NCBI GenBank assembly: GCA_041649995.1
Contig: JBAZMA010000003.1
Span: forward strand, 124,001 to 188,000
DNA length: 64,000 nucleotides
Direction: 5' to 3'
Origin: JBAZMA01 sp041649995
Lineage (GTDB): Bacteria; Omnitrophota; Gorgyraeia; Velamenicoccales; Velamenicoccaceae
The position numbers and the translations under genes are program-made. Position 1 is the stretch's first letter, and each line of letters begins with the position of its first letter. Below the pieces are notes generated by a model, which made no database searches, was not told the origin of the DNA, and saw only the letters and a program-made list of their open reading frames with translations. Positions 26,528 to 34,687 of this stretch are shown here, one piece after another.

Positions 26528-27835
26528 ATGTCCACGGATTTTATCGAGGTTTTCTGGAGGCTGGACCAGATCATCGCCGCCGCCTTCGCGGTTTTATTCC
26601 TGTTTTTTCTAACCTATGCCTTGATCCGCGAGGCCCTGGAAAAACAGCGCAAAAAAGCCCTGGCCAGGATCCGCGACCACCTCGAAGCTTATTTTGTTTC
26701 CTCTTTGACCCGTTCCCCGGGCTCTGACTCCTGCCCCGCTTTTATTGATTCCTGGTCCCCCCAGCAGTTCCTTTCCGTCATAAAGTCCCATGGGTTGAAT
26801 CCGCCGCGGGGTTCCAAGGGAGCAGGGGATTTCCAACAGGAGCTAAGAGACTGCATGCTCCGTTCGCCTAAATTTTTGCGCATTGAGAAAAAAGCCGCAG
26901 GGGCTTCGCAAAAATGGCAAAGAATAGAGGCCCTTTTGGTCCTGGGGTATATCCAGGCGCCTGGCGGGCAGGAGATCTTAAGCAAGGGGCTCCTGAGCCC
27001 GGATGAGGACATTTGTTATTTTTCCATGTTGAGCCTGAGCCAGTTCCGGGACAGGCCTTCGGCCCGTATCCTGCTTTCGTTTTTAACCCGCCGCCGCTTT
27101 AGCGGATACAAGATCGTTTCCCTGTTGGAATCTTTTCCCGAGGATATCGTAGAAGATGTCCTGGAGACTCTTGAGGGCGCGGATTTTTACGCGCGGTTCT
27201 GGGGATTGAAGCTTTTGGCGAAATTCAAGCCGATGGCTTTTTTCGAAAGAATAGAGCGTTTCAGCCGCGATCCTTATCCGGATGTGCGCGCGGCCGCCTG
27301 TATCTGCCTGGCGGAGATGGGCCCTGTGGCGCAAACGCCTTTGAAGGAATGCCTCAAAGACAATATCTGGTTCGTGCGGATGCACGCGGTGCGGGGTCTG
27401 TCCAAGGCCCTGGGCAAAGCGTGCCTGCCTTTGATCGCGGACTTGAGCCTTGATCCTTACTGGCTTGTCAAAGAAAGTGTTGAAAAGGTCATGGCCGATC
27501 ATATTGAAGAAGCCATGCCTTACATAGACAGCTGTCTGATCCAACCGGATAAGTTGACCGCCGCATCCTGCGTTAACGCGCTCATCAATTCTTCTTATAT
27601 CCCGCAGCTCTTGAAGGACGCGGCCAGCGATCATCCCGTCAAGCGGGAACGGGCGGAAAAGCTTCTTTCGCATCTGCTGAAGACCGACCTGCACTTCGGG
27701 CTCAAGAAGTCCCTGGGGCAATTGCCGGATGTTGAACGGCAGAAAGTTCTCGAGCTGCTGGCCCGCATGGACCCTTCTGTGGCAGCCAGCATGAGCATTT
27801 CAGGCGGTCCGCGGAACGCGGAGGCCAAACCATGA
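26528..27835 (+). CDS. Membrane-anchored HEAT-repeat protein
   Basis: 435 residues. One N-terminal membrane helix (residues ~14-34) with a basic flank, then about 400 cytoplasmic residues rich in paired helices with HEAT signatures, e.g. FSRDPYPDVRAAACICLAEM and KDNIWFVRMHAVRGLSK. HEAT solenoids are scaffolds. The position between YaiO and a processive glycosyltransferase, and the 4-bp overlap with the latter, suggest it assembles or regulates the synthase complex. No enzymatic motif is visible. Confidence 0.82.
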   Translation: MSTDFIEVFWRLDQIIAAAFAVLFLFFLTYALIREALEKQRKKALARIRDHLEAYFVSSLTRSPGSDSCPAFIDSWSPQQFLSVIKSHGLNPPRGSKGAGDFQQELRDCMLRSPKFLRIEKKAAGASQKWQRIEALLVLGYIQAPGGQEILSKGLLSPDEDICYFSMLSLSQFRDRPSARILLSFLTRRRFSGYKIVSLLESFPEDIVEDVLETLEGADFYARFWGLKLLAKFKPMAFFERIERFSRDPYPDVRAAACICLAEMGPVAQTPLKECLKDNIWFVRMHAVRGLSKALGKACLPLIADLSLDPYWLVKESVEKVMADHIEEAMPYIDSCLIQPDKLTAASCVNALINSSYIPQLLKDAASDHPVKRERAEKLLSHLLKTDLHFGLKKSLGQLPDVERQKVLELLARMDPSVAASMSISGGPRNAEAKP

Positions 27836-29238
27836 CCTTAGTCAGCCTTTCCCATGGTTTCTTTATCTTGTTTTTTGCGTATTTTTCGCTGGTGATGTCG
27901 TATTATCTGTTTCTGGGTTTGATGGCATTGCTGGAAAGCTACAGGAGAAGAAAACAGGATGATTCTGAAGAGCCTGGTGTTTTTTTTGTGTCAACATTCT
28001 CCATTCCGGTCACGGTGCTTGTGCCGGCCCATAACGAAGAGGTCTGGATCAAGGATGTTGTTCAGGCGATCCTGAAGCTCAATTATCCCGAATTTGAAGT
28101 CATCGTGATCGATGACGGCTCAACGGACGGCACCATGGCCGCCCTGCGCGATCTTCTGGACCTGGATTCCGTGCACCAGCCTTACATAGACGAATTTGAC
28201 GCGGGCCGGATCAAGGGGATCTATCGTTCCCGGCGTCATCCTCAGGTAAGGGTTTTGAGCAAGGAGGGCGGCCAGAAGAAGGCCGGCGCCCTGAACGCGG
28301 GCTTGAATCTGGCGAGGTATAAGTATATCTGCGTCATTGACGCCGATACGATCCTGGAGCCCGACGCCCTGTTAAAGGTCATGACGCAGGTCCAGAAAGA
28401 CCCGGAGAATATCGCGGGCGTGGGGAGTTATTTCGGCCTGCTGAATGGATTCGAAGTCAAGGATGGCGTGATCGTTTCCAGAAATTTTACGAAAAAACCC
28501 CTGATCGCCTACCAGAATCTGGAATACATCCGCTCTTTTATCGGCAACAGGATCAGCTGGAGCCGCATGAAAGCCACTCCTTTTATCGCCGGGGGTTTTG
28601 CCGTCTGGAGAAGGGACGTCGTGGTTTCATCCGGCGGGTTTTCTCCTGATTACAGCAGTGAGGATGTCGAGTTTTCCTTCCGGGTCAGGGAGTGCGGCAA
28701 GCGCGCGGGACAGGAATACAAACTTTTGATGCTGCCTTACGTGATGGGCTGGACCTTAGGCCCTTCCACCGTTGGTTCCTTCATCCTCCAGAGAAACCGT
28801 TGGCAGCGCGTGGCGAATGAGGCGGTTTCCAAATACAGCCATATGATATTCAATCCCCGCTACGGCGCTTTTGGATGTTTTACGCTGCCCTATTTTCTCT
28901 TCTATGAAGTCCTGGGAGGGTTTTTCGAACTGGCCAGCCTGCTGATCGTGATCACGGGGTTTGTGTTCGGGTTTCTGTCCTTTAAGGTTTTTTCGACATT
29001 CCTGGTGTTCGTCCTGATTTCACAGGCGTTTATCTCGCTCCTGTCGCTTTTTATCTTCTACCGCCAGACAAGGCTTTTGACGCCCGGCATGATTTTTTAT
29101 CTTGGGGCTTTGAGCATTCTTGAATTTTTCTGGTACCGCTGGATCATCCTGTTCGCCAAATTGCAGGGAAGTTTCGCGTTTCTCGCCAGGATCCGCACGT
29201 TCGACCAGTTTGTCCGCCTTCACAAAGACGCCTGCTGA
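27832..29238 (+). CDS. Processive family-2 glycosyltransferase (PgaC/hyaluronan-synthase-like)
   Basis: 468 residues: an N-terminal membrane helix, a GT-A domain and several C-terminal helices. GT2 motifs in order: VPAHNEEVWI, IDDGSTDGT, VIDADT (DxD), SEDVEF (ED catalytic base region) and QRNRWQR (QxxRW for polymer translocation). It should polymerise and extrude a sugar chain across the inner membrane. Coupled to the HEAT protein by a 4-bp overlap. Its stop lies 6 bp from the end of the convergent GT2 gene, with no terminator between. Confidence 0.9.
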   Translation: MTLVSLSHGFFILFFAYFSLVMSYYLFLGLMALLESYRRRKQDDSEEPGVFFVSTFSIPVTVLVPAHNEEVWIKDVVQAILKLNYPEFEVIVIDDGSTDGTMAALRDLLDLDSVHQPYIDEFDAGRIKGIYRSRRHPQVRVLSKEGGQKKAGALNAGLNLARYKYICVIDADTILEPDALLKVMTQVQKDPENIAGVGSYFGLLNGFEVKDGVIVSRNFTKKPLIAYQNLEYIRSFIGNRISWSRMKATPFIAGGFAVWRRDVVVSSGGFSPDYSSEDVEFSFRVRECGKRAGQEYKLLMLPYVMGWTLGPSTVGSFILQRNRWQRVANEAVSKYSHMIFNPRYGAFGCFTLPYFLFYEVLGGFFELASLLIVITGFVFGFLSFKVFSTFLVFVLISQAFISLLSLFIFYRQTRLLTPGMIFYLGALSILEFFWYRWIILFAKLQGSFAFLARIRTFDQFVRLHKDAC

Positions 29239-29244
29239 CCTTTT

Positions 29245-30885
29245 TTAATCCCCTGTTTCTTTTTTTCTGTCTTTTGCCGTGACCCAGAATTCCATACGCT
29301 TGCCCAGCATGAGCCGGGTCTGGGCGTCAAGCGCGGGCAGGCCGCTCAAAAAAACCATGATTCCCGGCAACAGAAGCCATTGGATCGCGTGGCTTATTCT
29401 GCGCAAGACCGTGTTTTTTTTGGGATTTTTGGGCAAAAGCAGCAGGCTCAGGATGACGCAGTTCAACAATCCGATGGTCGCCAGGGAGAAGATGGCTGTG
29501 GTGACGCGGGGAGCGGTGTAATACAGGACCGAATGCGTGAATTCGCGGCTGGCAAAGATGGTCGGAAGCCAGCCGATGAAGGTCAAAAGAAAGGACCACG
29601 TGGCCCAGGAAACATGGCCCTCCAGGAGTTTGAAGCCATGCTGCAGTTTTTGAGAAAAAGGGATGTTTGAGGACGCCAGGAAGGCGCGTATGACCAGGGG
29701 GAAATTCTCAACGCCCCAGGCCCAGCGGCGTTTTTGTTTATAGACATTGATGAACGTTTTTCTCCATGTGCTGGCTTCCGTGATGTCCATGGAGAGCGTT
29801 GTCGCCATGGGTACCACGCGATAGCGGCCGTCGAAGTGGATATAGGCTTTCCAGAAAATGGCTGAATCGTCGGAGATCATATCCACGGGCCAGTAATCCA
29901 CTGCCACAAGGGCCTTGAAACTCATGCTGTGGCTGGAAAAAGTGACGAGTCTGTCCGGGTTGGTGGCTTCGATGAGCTGGAAGAAGGAAGAGCCGATGTC
30001 CAAGACGCGGGCGAAAGCGGGGGCTTCCCAGATGTTGTTTTGATAGACGGGGATGGGCTGATAGCTGGCCTGATTTCTCTGCGGCGTGATGATGAAGGTG
30101 TAGGCCAGGCAGAGAAAATAATCCGGGCTGGCCACGGTGTCGGCGTCAAAACAGGACATGATGACGTGTTCAAAGGGGATCTGTTTTTCGGTGAGGAAGG
30201 CCGCGGCCCTGCGGGCGGCAAAAGCGGCATTGGCGCCCTTGACGCGCGCCTCTCCGGGGACGCCGTCGGGATGAAACGTCACGATAAGATCCAGGAAAAA
30301 ATCTTTGTATTCCCTCCCCAGCTGTTCCATGGCGGATTTGACAGGCTCCTGAGAACGTTCTTCGACGGCCAGCATGACCAGCATGCGTTTGGCCGGAAAG
30401 CTGCCGTCCTTGAGGCTTCTGAGGCCGGCTTCAACGATGGAGCGCGATTCACCCGCAACGGGAAAGATCACAAGATGATAAATGTCTTCGAATTCCGGCG
30501 GGTTTGAATTTTTAAATTCCAGAAGTTCTTTGCGGTAACTGCGCAGGAAAAATTTTTCCAGGGGCCCGGCCGGCGTGCCATCCAGGCGCCGCAGGGCTTG
30601 CGTGGGATCCTTGATGTCCCGCAGGCGTGTTTCCCAGCTGATCCTGTTTTTCCATGAGAGCCTCGCGTAAGACAAGGCCAGGAAAATATTCATATAGAAC
30701 AGGCGAAGGATCCAGTAAAGGTCGAACGCGATGATGAGAGCGGCGGCCGTCAAGGGCCTTGTGACGGACAAAAAGACCATGCCTGCGAGAATGCCCCAGC
30801 TCACCGCGCCCGGAAGGATCTCAAGGCAGCGGTGGAGAATTTTCTCAGACGGGGACAGATGGTGGGGGGAGTAGGAGAATTTCAT
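29245..30885 (-). CDS. Membrane family-2 glycosyltransferase
   Basis: 546 residues with two N-terminal helices, a GT-A domain and about four C-terminal helices. Motifs: FPVAGES, CFDADT (DxD), DDSAIF (acceptor/base region) and QKRRWAWG (QxxRW). The GT-A start is atypical, and the enzyme is closer to cellulose-synthase-like cytoplasmic transferases than to the neighbour at 27832, so the two probably make different links or polymers. Its start overlaps the PEGA-protein stop by 4 bp. Convergent with the other synthase. Confidence 0.85.
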   Translation of the reverse strand: MKFSYSPHHLSPSEKILHRCLEILPGAVSWGILAGMVFLSVTRPLTAAALIIAFDLYWILRLFYMNIFLALSYARLSWKNRISWETRLRDIKDPTQALRRLDGTPAGPLEKFFLRSYRKELLEFKNSNPPEFEDIYHLVIFPVAGESRSIVEAGLRSLKDGSFPAKRMLVMLAVEERSQEPVKSAMEQLGREYKDFFLDLIVTFHPDGVPGEARVKGANAAFAARRAAAFLTEKQIPFEHVIMSCFDADTVASPDYFLCLAYTFIITPQRNQASYQPIPVYQNNIWEAPAFARVLDIGSSFFQLIEATNPDRLVTFSSHSMSFKALVAVDYWPVDMISDDSAIFWKAYIHFDGRYRVVPMATTLSMDITEASTWRKTFINVYKQKRRWAWGVENFPLVIRAFLASSNIPFSQKLQHGFKLLEGHVSWATWSFLLTFIGWLPTIFASREFTHSVLYYTAPRVTTAIFSLATIGLLNCVILSLLLLPKNPKKNTVLRRISHAIQWLLLPGIMVFLSGLPALDAQTRLMLGKRMEFWVTAKDRKKETGD

Positions 30886-32378
30886 GTTTTGTCCGCTCCC
30901 TCGGGTGCCGTTTCGGATGGAAGGGGAGGGATAAAACCGGCTCCCGGCCAGAGTTGGAGGCTTTTGAGCGAATGATCCTGTTCCTCCAGAAAGACGATGG
31001 TCCCGGTTGTTTCGGAATAAAAAATCCGCGCGTCTCTTTTGGCCTCTGTCAGCAGTTCCAGCTGATGGGCGCCTTCGGGGTCTAATTCCAGAAGATAGAT
31101 GGTTCCGGCATCCTTGAAGAGCACGTGAGAGCCGTCATAAGCCCAAAAACACTGCTGAATATCGCGCCCCTCGCGGAAAATATCTTCGGAGAGGAAGAAG
31201 GTGCCGGAAAAATCGGTTTCTTCGCGGCTGCTATCGACGAGGTTCAGGATGGTGATGGTCCGCCTGGTCCAGAAGAGCAGCCTGCGGCGGCGGGGGTCAA
31301 ATGAAAATCCCAGGCATCCTTTATCGCAGGCCCTGTAGGGACGGGAATTAACGATCAGTTCTCCCTTTTTTCCGAGAAAGACCAGCAAGTCCGGCGAAGG
31401 GTTATGGATTTCATAGAAGTCTTTTTGGGAAAAAATGGCGTCTGCCAGAACGGGGTCATCCAGCAGGGGCTGCGGATTTTTCAGGTCCAGGCTGTTGCTG
31501 ATAAGGGTGTTGTCCTGCTTTAACAGGTAGAGTCTTTTGCTGCTGACACCGAAACCTTTGACGGGTCCGGCAAGATCAGGCCGCAGGGAGCCTTCCTGCG
31601 GATTGATCATTGAAATCCTGTCATGGATGAGGGCGAAAAGGGTTCGCGGATCATCCGGAACGCTGAAAAAATCCTGCGGGGAGCCGATAACGACAGGGGA
31701 AATGTCGGTGACCGTTTTTTGTTCAAGATCGAGCAGTAAATATTTATTTTTTCCCTGGAAAGAGACCCTGGCGATGATGGCAGGGGCCTCTTGAAGAGAG
31801 AATATATCCAGGAGGCGGGCCTGTGGGTAGGCGGAAGCGTCGACCAAGGGCCTGGTGTCCAGCTGGTCCGTGTCAAAAACAAAAAGATCCCCCAGGGTTT
31901 GGCCTTTGTTGAGAATAAAAGAATCCTGGTCTTCCAGGGGGATGATCTCCTTAAAAAGCTGTCGGCTGATGGTCTGCAGGGGGAGTGTTTTCGGGATCAG
32001 GAGGATATCTTCGAAAGCCGTGGCAAGTCCCGGTTTTATCTGGAAGGCGCGCATCCATGGTCTGTAATTCTTTAAAAAGACCTTAAGCGTGTAGCGGCCA
32101 GGAAGCAGTTCCGGGATTACGGCCGGGGTTTTTTTTGTGAAGCGGCTTGAACCCAGATAAAGGTCGGCCCCGGAGGGAAACGTTTCGACCGAAACAAGGC
32201 CTGTCCGGACCAATTCTTGTTTTTCCGGATGAAAGATATATCCAAAGGAGTAAAGCAAAATCAGTGGGCAGAGGACGAGATACAGAAGGATGAAAAAAAT
32301 AAAACAGGCGCGGCGGAAATTCTGGAAGGTGAGTTTTTCGAAAAGGTTTGCGAGCAGGCGTTTCATGCCCCTTATCAT
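30882..32378 (-). CDS. PEGA-domain membrane protein with beta-propeller-like region
   Basis: About 498 residues from the ATG at 32378 (32366 is an alternative; neither has a well-spaced RBS). A membrane helix near residues 20-45 (FFILLYLVLCPLILLYSFGY) is followed by a PEGA domain, VSVETFPSGADLYLGSSRF then LLPGRYTLKVFLKNYRPW. About 350 residues of repeated beta-strand blocks like a WD/propeller fold follow. PEGA proteins are envelope proteins thought to bind surface carbohydrate or protein. It is coupled to the GT2 gene, so both likely serve one surface-polymer pathway. Confidence 0.8.
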   Translation of the reverse strand: MIRGMKRLLANLFEKLTFQNFRRACFIFFILLYLVLCPLILLYSFGYIFHPEKQELVRTGLVSVETFPSGADLYLGSSRFTKKTPAVIPELLPGRYTLKVFLKNYRPWMRAFQIKPGLATAFEDILLIPKTLPLQTISRQLFKEIIPLEDQDSFILNKGQTLGDLFVFDTDQLDTRPLVDASAYPQARLLDIFSLQEAPAIIARVSFQGKNKYLLLDLEQKTVTDISPVVIGSPQDFFSVPDDPRTLFALIHDRISMINPQEGSLRPDLAGPVKGFGVSSKRLYLLKQDNTLISNSLDLKNPQPLLDDPVLADAIFSQKDFYEIHNPSPDLLVFLGKKGELIVNSRPYRACDKGCLGFSFDPRRRRLLFWTRRTITILNLVDSSREETDFSGTFFLSEDIFREGRDIQQCFWAYDGSHVLFKDAGTIYLLELDPEGAHQLELLTEAKRDARIFYSETTGTIVFLEEQDHSLKSLQLWPGAGFIPPLPSETAPEGADKT

Positions 32379-32461
32379 ATCAATTCGCGGGAGTTTAGGC
32401 AAATGGCTTATGTCCGGCCACAGGCCACAGAAACCGAGGGACGAAAGCACGAAGGGCGAAC

Positions 32462-32730
32462 CAATTAAAAATTAAGAATTAAGAATGAAGAATGGGCTTA
32501 TGGCTAAGAGCGAAGGGCATATAGCTTATAGCGAATGACAAATGGCTTAGGGCAAAAACAGAAGTCGGAAATCTGACGTCTGAATTCAGAAGTCTGAAAT
32601 CGGAAATTGGATGTCGGAATTCGGAAATCGGAAATCCGAAGTCCGAAGGCTGAAATCAGAAGACAGAAGGTCGAATGCACTTCCATTGATCAAGTTCAAT
32701 TCTTCATTCTTAATTCTTAATTTTTAATTG
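32462..32730. repeat. Repeat island 1: simple-repeat element bounded by perfect 32-bp inverted repeats
   Basis: The left end (32462-32493, CAATTAAAAATTAAGAATTA...) is the exact reverse complement of the right end (32699-32730). Inside are a CTTATAGC-type block and a run of degenerate CGGAAATC/GAAGTCTGAAATC units. Bases 32500-32549 match 42594-42643 with one mismatch, and 32562-32584 match 42764-42786 exactly. No transposase lies within. With the promoter and hairpin at 32778-32853, it fills most of the 507-bp gene-free stretch 32379-32885. Confidence 0.85.
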
Positions 32731-32777
32731 TCTCTATGATTTGGAAATTAATGACTGTGCTCATCGCATTTTTTCTT

Positions 32778-32805
32778 TTGACTTTTGTGTGATTGGGAGT
32801 ACACT
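32778..32805 (+). promoter_or_regulatory. Sigma70-type promoter upstream of the small lipoprotein
   Basis: TTGACT (32778-32783), 16 bp, TACACT (32800-32805). The predicted start near 32812 is immediately before the terminator-like hairpin. Confidence 0.6.
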
Positions 32806-32813
32806 AATTTTCG

Positions 32814-32853
32814 GAGGCATCTCTTCTTAAAAAAGGGGGGATGCCTCTTTTTT
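32814..32853 (+). terminator. Leader terminator/attenuator before the small lipoprotein
   Basis: GAGGCATC (32814-32821) pairs exactly with GATGCCTC (32840-32847), followed by six T. No gene ends just upstream on this strand, so it acts either as an attenuator for the gene at 32886 or as the end of a very short RNA. Confidence 0.75.
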
Positions 32854-32885
32854 CTAGCCAAAACAGGAGGGGAGTCAGGAGAGAT

Positions 32886-33221
32886 ATGAACAAAACGCTA
32901 GTTATTTTGATGGTGATCGCTGTTGTGTCCATGGCTGGCTGCGCGAAAAAGGCCTCCTCCAGTTCCGAGGCCATTGCCCAGGCCCAGACCATGCAAAGTG
33001 TCAATCAGAAGGTGGATTATTTGGCCGGGCAAGCCAATATGTTCCTGGATTCCCGCGAATACTCCGAGGCCCTCAAAACAGCCAATTATATCCTTTCGAA
33101 TGTGGATAGCAATTCCCAACAGGCCAAGGATATCGTGCAGAAGGCCCAGGAACGATTGTCGGGACAGGTCAAGGATATGGCCGGGAATTTCGAGAAATCC
33201 ATGAGCGGGATGGGCCAATAG
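32886..33221 (+). CDS. Small lipoprotein, function unknown
   Basis: 111 residues: a signal with lipobox VSMAGC, a Ser-rich linker (KKASSSSE), then a mostly helical domain with a TPR-like pair of helices, FLDSREYSEALKTANYILSN then SQQAKDIVQKAQERL. It is probably anchored in the outer membrane. AGGAGAG precedes the ATG at 32886. The next gene follows 35 bp later. I do not recognise a named family. Confidence 0.75.
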   Translation: MNKTLVILMVIAVVSMAGCAKKASSSSEAIAQAQTMQSVNQKVDYLAGQANMFLDSREYSEALKTANYILSNVDSNSQQAKDIVQKAQERLSGQVKDMAGNFEKSMSGMGQ

Positions 33222-33256
33222 AGGAAACGGCCTGTTTTCCCAAAAGAGAGGTTCAC

Positions 33257-33418
33257 ATGACGCTGTTAGGCTTGGTGGTATTTATCCTGGATATCGTCGC
33301 GATTGTTGACGTTATCAAGGGTCATAAGGATACGGGCAAAAAAGCCCTCTGGATCCTTTTGATCCTGCTTTTGCCTTTTTTGGGCATGATCCTGTATTTT
33401 CTCCTGGGGCGAAAATAG
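33257..33418 (+). CDS. PLDc_N-type two-helix membrane mini-protein
   Basis: 53 residues: helix 1 (LLGLVVFILDIVAIVDVI), a short polar turn KGHKDTGKKA, helix 2 (LWILLILLLPFLGMILYFLL), then GRK. The pattern Wxxx(I/L)LLxPxxGxxxYxxxGRK is that of the phospholipase D-nuclease N-terminal domain, common as a stand-alone membrane protein. AGAGAGG precedes the ATG. Function as a single domain is unknown. Confidence 0.82.
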   Translation: MTLLGLVVFILDIVAIVDVIKGHKDTGKKALWILLILLLPFLGMILYFLLGRK

Positions 33419-33462
33419 CTTTCGGCGGTTTTGCGAATGCGGCTATTTTTATCACTTTAGAC

Positions 33463-33491
33463 TTGAATAGTCAGGGGGAAATGCTTATCAT
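33463..33491 (+). promoter_or_regulatory. Possible promoter of the 33550 operon
   Basis: TTGAAT (33463-33468), 17 bp, TATCAT (33486-33491), 59 bp before the start at 33550. Confidence 0.5.
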
Positions 33492-33549
33492 TACGGTGAG
33501 TCCTTCAAAAGGGATCTCAGGGAAGATTTAAAAAAAAGAGGGGAGGGGC

Positions 33550-33975
33550 ATGAAGAGGAACTTGGCTGTCGCGGGATTCCTGATCCTGTTCGGGGTTTTT
33601 TTTATTTTGTCCGATAAACCCGCCGTCTCTTCATCGGATTGGCCTGACCTGGCTCCTGAACCGCAATTGCTGGAGCCCAGGGGGGAAGTCGTGGACCTTT
33701 CCGGCAAGGATACCCTGGAGTTTAAGTGGAGCCCGTTTATCGGGCGTTTATGGGAACGGCAATATTACGACTTCAGGCTTTATAAGGGCAGGGACAGGCT
33801 GGAAGGTTCCCAGATTCTGGTCAGCAAAGTCGCCAAGAACCAATATTCCATTTCCGTCGACGCGTCTTTGTTCGAGGATGGAGAGGCGTACGCCTGGGGA
33901 GTCGCGCAGGTCTATATGGACAGGAAAAGCGAGCAGGCCTATTCAACTTTTGAGGTTGTTAAAAAGAAGTCCTAA
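33550..33975 (+). CDS. Exported beta-sandwich-like protein, function unknown
   Basis: 141 residues. An N-terminal hydrophobic segment (LAVAGFLILFGVFFIL) serves as signal or anchor. The rest is strand-rich, with PQLLEPRGEVVDLSG, TLEFKWSP, YYDFRLYKG and YAWGVAQVYMDRK, the spacing expected of a fibronectin-III/Ig-like domain that reads properties from extracellular strands. GGGGAGGGG precedes the ATG. It may start the operon that runs to superoxide reductase. No specific function can be given. Confidence 0.65.
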   Translation: MKRNLAVAGFLILFGVFFILSDKPAVSSSDWPDLAPEPQLLEPRGEVVDLSGKDTLEFKWSPFIGRLWERQYYDFRLYKGRDRLEGSQILVSKVAKNQYSISVDASLFEDGEAYAWGVAQVYMDRKSEQAYSTFEVVKKKS

Positions 33976-33993
33976 CGCACAAAGGAGGGTCGC

Positions 33994-34164
33994 GTGGTTG
34001 AAAGAGGAGAATTCCGAGGTAAACCGGTCCTGATCTTAAAGAGAAGCGAAGATGAGCGATATCCCTTTTCTTTTGGTCTGAACAAGGCAAAGCTGATCTT
34101 AGAACACATTGAGGACATCAAGAAATTTGTGGAAGACAGCAGCCAGCCGCAGGCAGGTCAGTAG
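33994..34164 (+). CDS. Conserved-looking small protein, function unknown
   Basis: 56 residues starting at GTG 33994 with AAAGGAGG 5 bp upstream: MVERGEFRGKPVLILKRSED, then YPFSFGLNKAKLILEHIEDIKKFVE. Two beta-strands followed by one long helix are predicted; the pattern RGEFxGxPxxxLxRxxxxxYPFxFGxxKA looks like a structured mini-domain rather than noise. It is 6 bp before the deaminase gene, so co-translated with it. I know no function. Confidence 0.7.
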   Translation: MVERGEFRGKPVLILKRSEDERYPFSFGLNKAKLILEHIEDIKKFVEDSSQPQAGQ

Positions 34165-34170
34165 CCGGTT

Positions 34171-34605
34171 ATGGACGCCTTTATGCGGGCCGCTCTGGAA
34201 GAGGCGCGTCAGGGCCTCTCGGAGGGCGGTATTCCTATCGGCTCTGTTCTTGTCAGAGGGCAGGAGATCCTGGGCAGAGGACACAATCAGAGGGTGCAGA
34301 AGAATAACCCTGTCCTTCACGCTGAGATTGATTGTCTGCAGAATGCCGGGCGCGTGGGCAGTTATCGGGGCGCCGTCCTGTATTCGACGCTTATGCCCTG
34401 TTATCTGTGCGCCGGGGCCGTGACGCAGTTTGGTATCAGGAAAGTCGTCGTTGGGGAATCCCGGACGTTCCCCGGCGCGAAAGCGTTCCTGTTGAGCCAG
34501 GGGGTCGAAGTCGTGGACCTGGATCTGGAGGAGTGCTACGCCATGATGAATGAATTCATCCGCAAGAACCCCGACCTCTGGAATGAGGATATCGGGAACA
34601 AATAG
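34171..34605 (+). CDS. Cytosine/nucleoside deaminase, yeast Fcy1-like
   Basis: 144 residues of the zinc-dependent CDA fold. The zinc site is HAE (His plus catalytic Glu) and PCYLC. Features such as EGGIPIGSVLV, GRGHNQRVQKNN, HAEIDCLQNAGR, KVVVGES and the terminal NPDLWNEDIG track fungal cytosine deaminase (Fcy1) better than tRNA adenosine deaminase TadA. The likely reaction is cytosine to uracil plus ammonia, in the cytoplasm for pyrimidine salvage; the substrate is inferred. It follows the 56-residue gene by 6 bp. Confidence 0.85.
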   Translation: MDAFMRAALEEARQGLSEGGIPIGSVLVRGQEILGRGHNQRVQKNNPVLHAEIDCLQNAGRVGSYRGAVLYSTLMPCYLCAGAVTQFGIRKVVVGESRTFPGAKAFLLSQGVEVVDLDLEECYAMMNEFIRKNPDLWNEDIGNK

Positions 34606-34687
34606 CATTTTTGAAATTTCCTCTGCTTCGCTTGCCTCTGCATTTTTATAATCCAACACCGCCGTTTCTCCTCAAAAAGAGTTTCCT

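Noticed and set aside
32504..32686. Reverse-strand ORF of 60 residues (RISDFRIPTSNFRF-like)
   Set aside because: It is the translation of the simple repeats in island 1; no RBS, and composition follows the repeat units.
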